Positions 33,539-46,400 of a DNA stretch of 64,000 nt are shown here, in pieces (position 1 is the first letter of the stretch; each line of letters starts with the position of its first letter). Source of the DNA: Laguncularia racemosa (lineage: Eukaryota > Streptophyta > Magnoliopsida > Myrtales > Combretaceae); assembly GCA_037954665.1 (NCBI GenBank), contig JBBMOL010000091.1, positions 1,798,001 through 1,862,000 of the forward strand. The letters run 5' to 3'. Made by a program: the position numbers and the translations under genes. Under the pieces are notes generated by a model. That model worked only from the letters and a program-made list of their open reading frames with translations. It ran no database searches and was not told the DNA's origin.

Positions 33539-36500
33539 TTTTCCTCCCCTTACAAGAATTTTCATTCACGAAAATTACTTGGATCACTGAAGAGTTCTGG
33601 GTATCTTCTTCTCATCTCTTCTTCTAGTTCCTATGTTGCTTCTCTTTCAATTTGATTGCTTCATTGCATCTTGACATACTTGATAACCAGTCTTCTCAAT
33701 GTTTGATTTTTAGTATCCACAATTCTAATGGGTCTTTCCACAATTGTGAGATTTGGGTGCACTTGTAAAGGTTCCAATGCAATGATTTGATCTGGGTTTA
33801 TCACATATTTTCTTAGCATAGAAATGTGAAATACATTGTGTACTCCAGCCAGACTTGGTGGCAATGCCAATCTATATGCCATTGGTCTAATTTTCTCCAA
33901 GACTTCAAAGGGTCCCACATATCTAGGGTTCAATTCCCCCCTTAGTTCAAATCTTATCACTCCCTTTGTAGATGAAATCTTCAACAACACATGATCTCCC
34001 ACCTAAAACTCTAATGGGCGTCTTCTCTTGTCTGCATATGACTTTTGGCGGCTTTGGGCTAGCTGCATTCTTTGCTTGATCAATTTCACTTTGTTTATTA
34101 CATTTTGTACTAGATTAGGTCATAATATTTGTTTCTCACCCACCTCATCCCAATATAATGGTGATCCACACTTTCTTCCATACAACGCCTCATATGATGC
34201 CATTTGGATGGTAGATTGATAACTGTTGTTGTAAGCAAATTCTACTAAGGGAAAATGTTCATCCCAATTCTCACCAAGGTCTAATGCACACACCTTCGAC
34301 ATATCCTCCAATATTTGAATTTTTTGCTCTGACTGACTATCTGTCCATGGGTGAAAAGCCATACTAAATTGTATTTTTGTCCCCAAAGTTTTATGTAGAC
34401 TATTCTAAAACCTCTCTACAAATCTTGTATCTCTATCTAACATTATGGAGACCGATATCTCATGCAACCTTACAATTTCTTTGATGTAAATTTGTCACAA
34501 CTTCTTTAGTTTACACCCAGTACCTATTGTTATAAAGTGTATCGATTTTGTAAGTTGATCAATAATTACCTAAACTACGTCCAATTTAGTCACCGATCGG
34601 GGTAGTGCTATGACAAAGTCCATGGTCACATGTTCCCATTTCCACTCTGGTATAGGTAAAGTTTGCAACATGCCAACAAGTCTCTAATGTTTTATCTTAA
34701 TCTATTGGCAGGTCATATACTTAAATACACAATCAGCCACTTCTCTCTTCATATTTCTTCATAAATAATGGTTCTTCAGGTCTTTATATATCTTGTTACT
34801 TCCAGGGTGTATAGAGTGCCTAGAATAGTGTACCTTTTTTAATAACTCTTTCTTCAGTTCATTTATACCTGGCACACCTAACCTATGACCATACCTCAAA
34901 ACCCTCTCTATCGTGGTTGTCAAAATCACGAGTTAATTGTACGATTCTACGGGTTCACAATTTTATAAAGTTTTTCATAAACAAAATAGAAGAAAAATCA
35001 TTTAAGTATAGACTTTTGATATAATTATGAATTTAGATATACAATTCTACAAGTATCCGATTCTACTAATTCTATACCATTGAATTCCATGTAAAATCGC
35101 AATTTTGACAACCATGCTCTCTACATCTTCAATAAATTCTACAGCTTCTCCCTCTTCCATTCTTTTCTTTATTTCTTGTATTCCCTTATCTCTAGCTTGT
35201 GCAGCCTTTATTCTATCAATTAACACTGGTTGTATTTGTAAGCTGGCGAATCTAGCTCCAATTTCATGAGTTACAATCTCCAAGTCCAATTTCTACATAT
35301 TTTCTAATATTTTCTTTTGAGTTGTGATCATCGTTGCTAGATTACCATGCTTTGACTTTCTACTACAGTCTTTGGTTTGGGCTATTCATTTACAACTCTT
35401 ATCTTCTCAAGATCTGCAGATAATCCATCCTTACTAATTATATGTCCCAAAAAGGTGACTTGCCTTAGCCAAAACTCACATTTCTTAAACTTGGTGTATA
35501 ACTTTTCTACTTGCAATCTACTCCATACTACTCTCAAGTGTTGTCCGTGATCTTCTTCATTTCTGGAGTATATTAAAATGCCATCTATGAACACGATGAC
35601 AAACATATCTAAGTATTCCTTGAATATGCAGTTTATTAAATCCATGAACGCCATCGGTGCATTTATGAGTTCAAAAGGTATTACTTGGAACTCATAATAT
35701 CCATGTCTAGTTCTGAAAGCGGTCTTCGAATGTCTTCCTCCTTGATTCTCAATTGATGGTACCTAGATCTTAAGTCTATCTTTGAGAAGACTTGAGCTCC
35801 TTGTAACTAATCAAATAAGTTGTCAATCCTTGGAAGAGGATATTTATTTTTAATTATAACCCTGTTCAACTCCTAGTTATCTATATATAATTGCATACTA
35901 TTGTCTTTCTTCTTTACAAATAGTACCAATGCACCATAAGGTGAGACACTTGGTTTAATAAATTTCTTATCCAATAGCTCTTGTATCTAGTCTTTCAATT
36001 CCTTCAATTCTGTAGGTGCCATATGGTAAGGTGCTTTAGATATTAGAGTTGTACCGGGCACTATATTTATACTAAATTCAATCTCTCTTGTTAGGGGATA
36101 AACTTTGCAAATGATCCGAAAATACTTCAATAAACTCCTTCACTACCCTCACTCTATCAATTTTCATCAAATCTTTAGCGTCAACTGCTACAAAAGCTAT
36201 CATACTTTTATCCGACAATTTATATGTCGGCAATCTTGTTGGCCCATGTACTTTCAATTTAAAACTAAATTGTTCTCCTTATACTGCATGGGAAATGTTG
36301 ACCGTATAATAGTTCCTTGAACTTTTCCCATGTGATTACTCCTAAGTTAAGTTTAGAAACACTTGATCACCATTCAAAAGCCAAGCCTCTCAACATACAA
36401 ATAGCATATTTTACCTTCTTATCATTAGGAATTCCTAATGCCTTGATTTTTTTTTTTCCATTTCATCAACCCATTGCTCAACATCCAATGGATCATTTAC

Positions 36501-36790
36501 CTCAAGTCTAAATTCTCTGACCATTTTGACAAAACGACCCAGACCCATTTCTTCAGTTGGCCTCTCTCTAATCTCTCCCATCATCTGGGCTAGTCTCATG
36601 TTTAGCACTTACATCACTTGTATTTGTTGTTGTTGTTGTTGTCATGCCACCATTCTTGCTAGAGTATTAATGGCCTCTAGCATCTATGTAGCAATGGTTT
36701 CATTCCCTCTCTATCCATGTTAAGGAGGTTTGGGTAGCCTTTTATTATCAAAAGCATCACCTCCGGCTCCTAAGGTTAACCCTGGTCTCG
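33539..36790 (-). mobile_element. Decayed Tekay/Del-like Ty3/gypsy remnant
   Basis: Minus-strand fragments appear in the expected order from right to left. A gag-like region lies at about 36790-36250 and RT at about 36060-35382 (NKYPLPRID, FSKIDL, then FVIVFIDGILIYSRN). A pre-integrase segment follows (35289-35047), then integrase (34386-34120) and a chromodomain-type tail (34002 to about 33600). The RT active site reads FIDG where FIDD is expected, so a catalytic Asp is lost. Stops and frameshifts are frequent and the protease is not recognisable. A purine-rich tract (complement of 33539-33551) marks the 3' end. A weak primer-site-like sequence at about 37099-37110 may mark the 5' end. LTR limits are not resolved. 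Confidence 0.85.
34911..35116. mobile_element. Small inverted-repeat element (MITE-like, 206 bp) inside the Tekay remnant
   Basis: The ends are inverted: TGGTTGTCAAAATCACGA at the left, and the complement of the right end reads TGGTTGTCAAAATTGCGA. CTCTCTA occurs on both sides (34904-34910 and 35117-35123) as a probable target duplication. The element interrupts the pre-integrase coding sense. There is no internal coding capacity. Family assignment (hAT or Mutator type) is uncertain because the duplication length is ambiguous. Confidence 0.7.
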
Positions 36791-37119
36791 AGATTCTCTT
36801 AGATATTTTATTAAATACATTAAAGCTTTAAGGAGAGATATAAGAATATATATACATTTCCTCAAAGTATGGGATAACTAAACATGTCATTTTAAATATT
36901 GTTGAAGGGGGTTCACTAATCAGTAATATCGATCATATTTTCTAACAACTCTTAATATATGTTTTCATCATATAGATCCAATATCCAATTCATTCAAAGA
37001 TCATGACTTACTATATATTGGATAAAACTTATATTATTGATCTTTACTTAATTCTAATGATCATCAAACTTAAACTATCTAGAGATCCACCAACCTAACC
37101 TTTAATACCACCTAAGCTG

Positions 37120-40100
37120 TAATGTAATCAAATCTCTTATGCCACCTAATCAAACCTCTCTAAATTATCATAAAATAAGGATTGAACTTTTAAAATGTTA
37201 TTATTAGCCAATAAAATCAAACCCTAACTCCTATGAAGTTTATCCCAATATACTGATGTGGACAATTACTCGTCTACAACTTTTTCTTTAAATTATACTC
37301 TCGCTCTGGCCCTCAACATTCTTCTTTGTGTGTGTCTACGCCCCTCTCTTATAATTGCAATGTTTATGTCAAGACAACCAAACAAAACGATGGCACTTCG
37401 TCTCAATTCTTTATATATTACTAGATGATGGATTATCAATCGAATTGCAAAATTAATAATCATTATCCGGTGAGTGGGATTTCAAGATTGGAAATTAAAC
37501 AGGCCTTTAGGATATATTCACTCGGGAACCCCTTTCCTTTTTTTACCCACAAAATGCCTATACCATGTTTAGTTGCAATTTTGTATGTGAAATACCATTC
37601 TATGAGACACGAAAAAAATCTGACTTTTTTTTTTGTAATTAAAAAAAAAATCTAACTTTTACATAATGACTACAGGTTGCATAAGCAGCGGATAACTATT
37701 AAATGTGAAATACCAAAAAAAAGAAAAGAAAAGAAAAAACAACAACCGAAGTCAAGAGCAAAGTGGTGATTTTGCCCCTAAGTTTTTTTTTTTACATAAA
37801 AAAACCTACCAAAGTGAGAGAAAGAATTAAATAGGAAGATGACAAATTCCAAGCAACTACATTAAACAAATAAAACTAACACAACATTGAAGAGAAAGGA
37901 AGGTGAACAATTAAAGACGCAATCAAATTTATTACCCAAAAGAAGAAGAAGAAGAAGAAGATAAAAGGTAATCAAATTAAAAGCTACCATAAAATGGAAT
38001 ACACAAAGCATATCCTAAACATTTTAAATTTGATCTCAGGACGTCTCTCATAATTCACCTTAAAAGAAAGCATTTAGTGTGATATAATGTAGGGATCACT
38101 TTAGAGAAACGCCACTAAAATAAGCCTACAAAACTTACTATTTGAATTTTTTAGTAAATTAAAGAAAAGATAGGAAAACAATCAAGAAAGAAGAGAACTC
38201 AATATTGGAGACTTCAATACAAAATAAGAAAATATTATATTCAACTCGCATGATGAGCTTTTCAACTATCGACTGGGTCCGATCAAGTGGAGGCTTGGTC
38301 GAGGGATTAAGGACCTTCGTCGGTCGTATTTTTCCTTCCGACTTTGATCAACTAATCTTCAAGCTTCACAAACCCCTAATTGAGTAAATAAACTTTGCAA
38401 TCATCAAATAAGCCTCATACTAAAAGCATAAAACTATGAAGCATGATCAACAAGTATGATATATAATTTAAAAATCAGTGCTGTTTGTGTAATTTTAAAA
38501 GGTGAGCATAACGAATGCATTTTACACTAAATTCCGTTTTTAAATATGTGAAATTTTCACTATCCAAACGATTATAAAGTAATTATCTTTGTACATACCA
38601 TACTAATTAAATTCTAAATATTATAACATCAACTTGAAAGTTGGGAATATTTATTAACCGTGGAAAGATCTTTCATTTGTATGAACGGGCAAACTCTGCA
38701 ACATGATTGCACAAGTCTAACCAAACCCTGAAAACATCAATAATATAACCAAGGACTCCTAACCTTTTGGCAGTCAATAATTCATAAGTACACTACAACC
38801 TAGAAAAAGTAACCTCTGCTTAGTCCTACTCTAACGATGTCAAAATCAAGATCACCGATATGTACTATACTATTCACACTGACATCATCATACACGAACA
38901 AAATAACAGGTTGGTTTACGTTCAATTCCTGCCGCCGGATCTGTGTTGTGAACTGCGAGATATACGTATCGAGTGGGCATAGGTTGAAAATAAGAGTCAG
39001 TAGGAGAAGTGATGTAACCGAGTTTAATCCGATAAAAATTGAGGAGTGGGCTTTATTAGATTTTGAAAGATCATCCAGCGATTAGAATTAAGTTTTAGGA
39101 TTAAATAAAAAACACTTAAATGGAAATTTTAATTTAATAAAAAATAATATATTAATAATAATACTTATTTTTAATTTATAAATATGCATACTCTATACTA
39201 ATTCTATATTATATAATATATTTGATTTTCAAAATTTTATTTATTTATAAGATAACTTTAATTTTATCTAATTACTTTTTATTTTATTTTCACCTTATCT
39301 TATCTTGTATGAATTCTATAAAAATCCAATCTGCATCCTATAGGATTCATGATCTTATGAAGTCGGATTTCCGATTTGAGTGAAAAATGCTTATAGGATT
39401 TTATAGATTAAATTTTACTCTTTTCTTTTTCCGTCTCATACTATAATTCGCTAGACAAGCAAAACTTTTTTCATATAGGAAAATAGGTATAGGTAATTAA
39501 AATCTGCACGCAATATGGAATGGCCCATGTCTCATGTGCACATGCTAGGCTTAGTCACAATATCGTACTGTAGATATTGCTATATGCTATTGTAGAAAAT
39601 GTGACATCAATAACCTTTGGACAACATGGGGTTGCGTAAGCCATAAACATATACCAGATTAAGCTCAGATGTCAAACTTGCATGACCCGTAATCCCGAGA
39701 GACTACAACTTTCAATCTCCTAATAATCGCTTATTTTTTAGGGGGTCGACCTGACCTCCTTCGACAACATCACGAGTCCATTGTGGGACACACATAGAAT
39801 TGCCTTGATGAAAATAATACGTTTGTTAGTTAAACTACATTTTTCCTTCCTAATTACTTGCTTTCTTTAGCAATTATCGACCATGATTAGTCATCGCTAA
39901 AGTGATTGAACATGATCCCCGGCACCACACAATAGTACTTTCGACTATTGATATGAAACAAAGTATTACCTCGCTACAGTAACTTTGAATTTCACTGTTA
40001 CTTGGTATCTATTTGAGTTCTTGAGAAGGGGGGGAGGGAGATTAAAAGTGATTTCTTAAATAGTTAATAATTTATAGAAAGAAAAAAAAAAAGGATATTT

Positions 40101-43100
40101 GTCAAAACTATATATTATTTGTGTTTTCAAGTAGATTGGCCTCCAATATATAACATTAAAAAGAGATGCAAAAGACTATAAATATAAGCAACAAGCATGC
40201 AAGCCTATTATTGAGTTTATATTTTCAATACACGAGAGTCACTTGCGAATGAACATTTGGTAAAGAAATTGACAAATAACTAAATTAGGGTTGTTATACA
40301 TTAACCCATTTCCTATTTTGTATTTTTTTTAGTGTTTGAATTATTTATTATTATATGTATTGGGATTCACTTTCTTATAAGTATATATATATATATATAT
40401 ATATATAAATGGTTGTTACATATATTTGATAGACTACGTGCAAGTGCAATAGAATAGACTTTTAAGGACACTGATAGACGAAATAATACCTGTGTGATTG
40501 TGAGAAAATTATTATATTTATAGTTGCTACGTTAACAAATTAATCTAGTCTTATTTTTTGGATTCTTCAATAAATTTTGTCTATCTTTTTTTTCTTATCT
40601 CCCTCATGTTTTTGTGGTCTATAATAAAAAACTGAAAATTGAGATACTGTCACAATAGAACGTAAAACTCATTCTATTTATAGATGCTATTCTAACAGTT
40701 ATATTATATAGTAATAAATCATCCATAAATAATGATATATGATTTAGTCAAGATATTTGCAAGAAACTCTACTTAAACAATTTTATATCCATACATAAAT
40801 CGGGCATTTGAACTTAATTTCTCAGAATAAGTGTATGTCTTTTTTTTTTCAATTTCTGTTTCTCATGTTCTTCTTCCAAGTAATTTATAACATAATCACA
40901 AGTATATGCTTCTTTTCTGGAATTTTTTTTTTTGTAAATTTAATTAGTTAGATATTTGTACCATGTGGAACAATCATGTTGTAGACCAATCATGTTTTTA
41001 TTCAGTTTACATGGATGTTATAAGATTATAAGTTATCTTTTATATTTGCTAAAACTCATAATATTCGATTCATTATATAAACAGATACAAGAAGTTTATA
41101 TGATTTATTATTTATTATTTATTAATTCGAAGTTATGGATTAAAACAAGAAATTGCATTATCAGATTTAAATACTAAAGGAGACAGGAGGACATATATGA
41201 AACTTGCAAATAAAATAACAATATGCCTGCCGTATAAATTATAATACATCAAGGTTTCAAATACATCTGAAAACCAGCTATGCTTTCGCATACCTTATAT
41301 TAATGTTTTCCTCTTGCGTAGAAATGCTCATGATTCGATTTCTGAAAAAACGATCATAATGTCGTGGTGCCCATCATATAACATAAGAAGAAATGCGAGA
41401 GAGATTTCCCACTTTTAATTATTTAGCCTTATGCAGACGGAAGTCATTTCATATTGTGAATAAATGTCAATTTAATTTTCATATTTACTGTACATGCAGG
41501 ATATGATTAATTTTTTTTTGTCGAATTATTCTTCCTCCTATGCTTTTAATTGAGTGAATATGTATTTAAGAGGCACATAATAGCTATGAATATCCTTTAC
41601 CTGTTGTGCTAGGGCATCAAATTGGAATAGAAAAGCAGTTGTTTAGCATCATAATAGTGAAAAGGACTTCAATGTATTAATATACCACTATAATTCATTT
41701 GTAACGTGTAAATACTATTATAAATATAAATAATAATTTAAAAAATAAAATATTTATTATTATTATCATATATTAAATAATTATTAATATTTATACATCA
41801 CTCATTCAAACACATAACATATTAATACTAATAAATTTCTTTTCCGAATCCCATACATAAAGGAATGTTCTCTAATAATCCTAAGTCTCAACTATCAAAA
41901 TAGGGAAAATGGTATATGCCGAATATCATATTAGGGACAAGTTTTCCACGTATACCTTGCAATTGCACGGAGAATAATAATCTTCACTGCCTTTTACTGG
42001 GGTTGGACGTAATGGTGGAGCACAAATTTAATCCTAAAATTTTAATTTGGATAATTACATATCAGATTGACAAACTTTTAGGATAGAAAAATCAAATTCT
42101 CGATTGTTCATCATTCTACGATTCAGCAAAACGTATGGATAACATCAAGGTTTACACCACTTTATATATCATTTCATTGGTCAGTTCTGAAATTTATCAA
42201 TTCATTCTTGAATCTTCTCCAAATGGCAGGCTACAATTCAGTTTAGTTCGCTGATATATTATTAAAAAAAACTTACATCGCTTGTTATTTTCACAATCTA
42301 GCATTTAAATGTTCAATATCTCAAAGTAGCTACTCAAAAAAAAAAAAAAAAAGAATACAAAAATCTCACCCAATTGCTATTTTTGAATGTATAAATTGAC
42401 ATTTATGGTTTTGAAAAATCTAAACAGTAAATTCCAAAATTATATAAATAAAATCGAAATGATCTCATTATAGAAAGTCATAATAAAGGATCTAGAAAAG
42501 AAAACTTTTTATATTAATTATACATTTTACAACAAGTATAGAAAAACTAAAGAGAAAAGGCTGTTTATTTAGTTTTATTTTATAAGTGCACACCTAAAAT
42601 GTAAAATCCCAACAACATTTTTCTAAATAGAAAATCCAAAAATTTAACCAAAAAAAAAGAAAAAAACATAAAAACTTTGATCAGATGTCGTAGGATCGAT
42701 AATTATCCTTAGGATGAGGTCTTCCCTTTTCTTTTTCCTGAAAACAATGAGCCCTAATTGGACCTTCAGTGCGCACTACCACATGCATCTCTTTTAAGCT
42801 GAATTTAAAACTTCGTTGCATTACACTTGTACAGTTGCATGCGTGCGTGGGTGGCGTGTGGGTGCATAACACTGCCTTACAACTTTTACGGGGGCGCATC
42901 TTTACGTCCTTCCACAACACAAAACCCAACCCTTTCGTCATGACTTTCCGCTTAAATTCTTGACTAGTGTGGGACTGACCAGCGAGCGACTAGACTCCAC
43001 TGCAACCCCCATCGTATCGTAACATAAACATATTACACATTCTTCTAGCTAGTCTTTTCAATCACCCAGATTTTCATGGTACCCAACATCACATGTTCAT

Positions 43101-44794
43101 GTTCGTAATGACTTCTCTTCCTAAATGGGTTAAACTAACTAACCATGTCTCCTTAGTTATAGCCGAAGACCCTACCGTTTTTCCTTAGAAACACGGCAAG
43201 TGACTTCATGTATATCTAGACCCTCCTAGAAAAAGAAAAAAGATTTTGCTAGGATTCTTCGATCTTTCTCGGCTGTTTAGATTTTCCCACTACGTTTGGT
43301 AAGAAAATAAAAGGTAAAAATACGAAGGAAAGAAATTTTTTCTTAAAAAAAAAAAAAAAAACTTGTTTGATAGACGAAATATTTGTTGATGAAAAGTACA
43401 TTAGATTTTTTTTTTTTAAAAAAAAAAACTTGTTAAATTGCCTGAAAAATCTTTAAAATCGCTTTCCACGGGGATAGTATCTAAGTCAACTTGTACACAT
43501 TCCTCCCCATCCTCTCCATATATAGAGAAAGTGGATTTATGTGAGCTCATGGAAAAATTTATATCAACAATTTATTCCCTCTCGAAGGTTTCGTTAATGG
43601 GATGCTTAAAAAGAAAAATTTCCAAGTTCTCGAAGAGTCATTAGATAAAAGCAACTGTTGAAAGTTTCTTAAAATGATATCCTAACCTAACAAGTGCTCT
43701 CAGAGCACCCACCCGGTAACGTTTGCGCGCTAATAACAGGTTAAACATTACTTTCTTTTGGCATCATCATGGCATCCTAAGTCTTAATGATGATTATAGG
43801 ATAATAATTAAGTTTGCTTATCTTAAAAGGTAAGGGTTATAAAGAAATAGGAACGACTAAAGTGGAACTATCTGCTCAGGAAGGTTGGCTACATAGCTTC
43901 TGATTTCTTTGTTAGTTGCACCAAAAACACATAAAGCAACATCTCACTAATAATGATGATTGATAATTATAACTCATTTCCCAGATCCACAGATTATAGC
44001 TGTACTTCACCTAGCAATTATAATATTATTCTACAAAACATACCTTCCAAATCCTAGGATCTTTATTTTAGCTTAGTCAATCCAATGATGATTACATTTA
44101 AATCCCATAAGCAATACCTAAAATGGAACCCATAACAACTTATGATCGCACCGCCATGGCAGAACCAAAAAGAAACATAAAATAATCACTAGTCTAATCT
44201 CCTTTTTCGTTAAAAATAATAGAGAACAAAATCAGCTTTGAGCAGCTGCTACACTTTTTTTTTTTTCGCCTATATCATCGTATGCTCTTTGCTCCTTTAT
44301 TTCAGACGTAACATATTAGGAAAGAATTTTTATTTTATTATGTATGTAATTTAATTACTCAGATAAGACACATGGATACTTTCAGCAGTTAATTATCCAC
44401 CAGAATCAAATGATTATAGATGGATAAGCCCTAAAAGACCCACTGCAAAAACATGTACACAGGTTTGATGGATGTACTGACTCGACTAGCTGAAGCCTGA
44501 AAGCATATATGTTTAATAAAGTTCGAAACTTTTTGTCTCGAAAACGATCTAGAGATGAAGGAATTTCAAGAGAAATGTAACATGTAAACGAAAATAGATT
44601 CCCTTTTGTGATCAAATTTCTCCAAGGTTGTCCTCCTCAACAGAGGGATTCCACGATTAATTAAAACAAAAATTAAAAAAAAAAGAGAGAGAAAAGAATT
44701 AACAAGATAAACAAAGCTACTGATTAATACCCCAAGTAGTGGTGGCCTTAATTACTCTAAAATCTCTAACACATTATTCTCCCAAAAATAAGGA
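37120..44794. other. AT-rich intergenic DNA downstream of the ZHD gene
   Basis: No gene with recognisable similarity was found. Notable simple repeats are (GAA)n at about 37941-37960 and (TA)n at about 40383-40406. The frame at 42681-42941 (minus) lies in a less AT-rich patch but shows no known motif. The ZHD 3' untranslated region should lie just left of 44795, but no clear polyadenylation signal was chosen. Confidence 0.5.
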
Positions 44795-45802
44795 TTAAGA
44801 AGAAGACCCATTAGTACCAACATGATGTTGTGCTCCGCTATCCGAATTCTGATGGTGGTGGTTGCGCTGGTGATCGCTCTCACTAGCATCGAAACCTCCA
44901 CGGAAATTGTTGTCATCGTTATCGTTATCGGCATTACTGCCATTATTATTATGGCAGTCATTAGCATCAACACCCAAATCGGTGTTCCTACTTAACGCGC
45001 CATTAATATCTCTCTTCCCGTAAGTGTTCTTGTTGTTGTGCATCCATACTTTTAGCACGCCCCTCTCCACGCCCACTTCAGCGCAAATCGCGTGGATGAG
45101 CTCCTCGTCCCCCTTCTGCATCTTCCACCCTACCCTCTCTGCAAACTCAAACATGCGCTCTTTCTGGTTTGGGGTGAATTTCGTGCGGAAGCGCTTCCTA
45201 CCGGAGGAGCCTGGGGTGGTGGCACCACTTCCGATAAGAGGTGGAGCTGCGTGGAGGTGATCTGCCGGAGTGGAGAGAGCCAGCAGCATTTGGGGGGCGG
45301 AGGCGGGGTAGTAGGAAGAAGAGATGGGTGGTGGGGAGGCGGAATTGGGACTCCGGGGTGGTGGGGGTGGTTGATGAGGTGGAGGAGGATGGTGGCGGTG
45401 GTGGGGTTGGTACTCGATGACTTGGGGTGGGGGTGGGGGAGGTTGGGAGTCGTCTGGTTCACGGCGGTGGAAATTACGATGGCAGCCGCAAGCGGCGCAT
45501 TTGAGGGAAGTGGGGTCGGTAGGGGTGGCTGAGGAGGAAGGCATGAATTCGCCGCAGCCGTCAAGGGCGTGGCCACCTAAAGTGGCAGCGTGGTTCTTAA
45601 GGCATTCTTTGTAGGAGACTTGTACTACTGGGTGGAGATGGTGGTGGTGGTGATGGTGAGGAGTGTGGCGCTTGAGGACTCCATTTGTGAAGGAAATGGG
45701 TTTGATGGGTTGGATCCGTGTCGGGGTTTCAGTTTCGGGTTCTGGGGATTTAGTACTTGCTGTGTTTGTGGTGTTAGAAGTATGCGTTGGGGTCATGTCC
45801 AT
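44795..45802 (-). CDS. ZHD: Zinc-finger homeodomain (ZHD) transcription factor
   Basis: A complete single-exon frame of 335 codons encodes a plant-specific ZF-HD family regulator that should act in the nucleus. The ZF-HD dimerisation domain spans about residues 62-114: YKECLKNHAA, then LDGCGEFMPS, then CAACGCHRNFHRRE. The homeodomain spans about 201-262 (GRKRFRTKFTPNQKERMFEF to VWMHNNKNTYGK), with the WMHNNKN recognition helix typical of the family. A His run (49-55) precedes the zinc finger, a Pro/His-rich linker (121-149) joins the domains, and the tail is rich in Asn, Asp and His. The start ATG lies in a favourable GCCATGG context. Intronless structure is normal for this family. Domain order resembles the ZHD1/ZHD2 (HB22/HB25) subgroup. 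It is the only intact gene seen in the window. Confidence 0.95.
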   Translation of the reverse strand: MDMTPTHTSNTTNTASTKSPEPETETPTRIQPIKPISFTNGVLKRHTPHHHHHHHLHPVVQVSYKECLKNHAATLGGHALDGCGEFMPSSSATPTDPTSLKCAACGCHRNFHRREPDDSQPPPPPPQVIEYQPHHRHHPPPPHQPPPPPRSPNSASPPPISSSYYPASAPQMLLALSTPADHLHAAPPLIGSGATTPGSSGRKRFRTKFTPNQKERMFEFAERVGWKMQKGDEELIHAICAEVGVERGVLKVWMHNNKNTYGKRDINGALSRNTDLGVDANDCHNNNGSNADNDNDDNNFRGGFDASESDHQRNHHHQNSDSGAQHHVGTNGSSS

Positions 45803-45813
45803 GGCTCTAACAT
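45793..45813 (-). promoter_or_regulatory. Tiny upstream ORF overlapping the ZHD start
   Basis: An ATG 11 bases upstream of the ZHD start opens a six-codon frame (MLEPWT) that ends in TGA inside the ZHD coding sequence. If the transcript includes it, ribosomes starting there would terminate just after the main ATG, which could lower or tune translation. Its ATG context is weak. Confidence 0.5.
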
Positions 45814-46400
45814 TTAGGGTTTGTTCATAAAGTTAGGATAACAAAGTTAAGCATTTAAGCTTTAAGGTTTAGATTTGATATGAGAGAGAGAGAGTGGGCA
45901 TGTTACAAGTTAGGGTTTTTCCTTAAACTTGAAAGCATATATGTCACTTCTATGTATGGATTCTATGATGTGTAAGTGAAACAAAAACGGAAACCCTCTA
46001 TTAAATCGTGGTAGAGATTGTTTTGGTGAAGAGGAAGAAGGAAGAGAAAAAAAAAAAAGGGAAAGAGGAGAAAATTGGAAGATGAAGATAGAAGATTATT
46101 GTGATTATAATGATGATGATGGAGGCAAGGATGGTGAAGAGGATTGATGATAAAAATCGGTCTGTTTATGTGGCTGAGCTTCTTAACCACCGTCTATTTT
46201 AACCCTAGTTCTAACGTGTGGTTAAGTTTTGTGACCCCACTTGGGGTTAGATGCTGTGTAATAAATATGCTTCTCTGCCCACCCCCCTCTTCCCTTTAGC
46301 CTTTTGGTAAGTACTCCCTCCCTCCACTTTTGCTTATTTCACAATGTGTCTTTTTCATTTTAAAATTAGAAAAAGGAAAAAGAAAAAAAGAATTGTGGTT
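45814..46400 (-). promoter_or_regulatory. Upstream region of the ZHD gene
   Basis: On the minus strand this interval holds the presumed 5' leader and promoter. It carries a GA/CT run at about 45881-45895 and a purine-rich block (plus strand) at about 46025-46095. CT/GA tracts are common in plant 5' leaders and can bind BPC-type factors. No TATA box was confidently placed. At about 46310, TACTCCCTCCCTCC looks like one end of a Stowaway-type MITE. Confidence 0.4.

Noticed and set aside
45130..45576. 148-codon Pro/Ser-rich frame on the ZHD strand, out of frame
   Set aside because: It is a shifted reading of the ZHD linker. The ZHD frame itself holds both conserved domains.
45092..45817. Antisense frames (146, 65, 75 codons) opposite the ZHD gene
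   Set aside because: They are shadows of the GC-rich, Pro/His-coding ZHD sequence. They have no domains and no independent support.
46310..46325. Stowaway-like end TACTCCCTCCCTCC
   Set aside because: Only one end is visible. No matching inverted end was found within the next kilobase, so no element is called.
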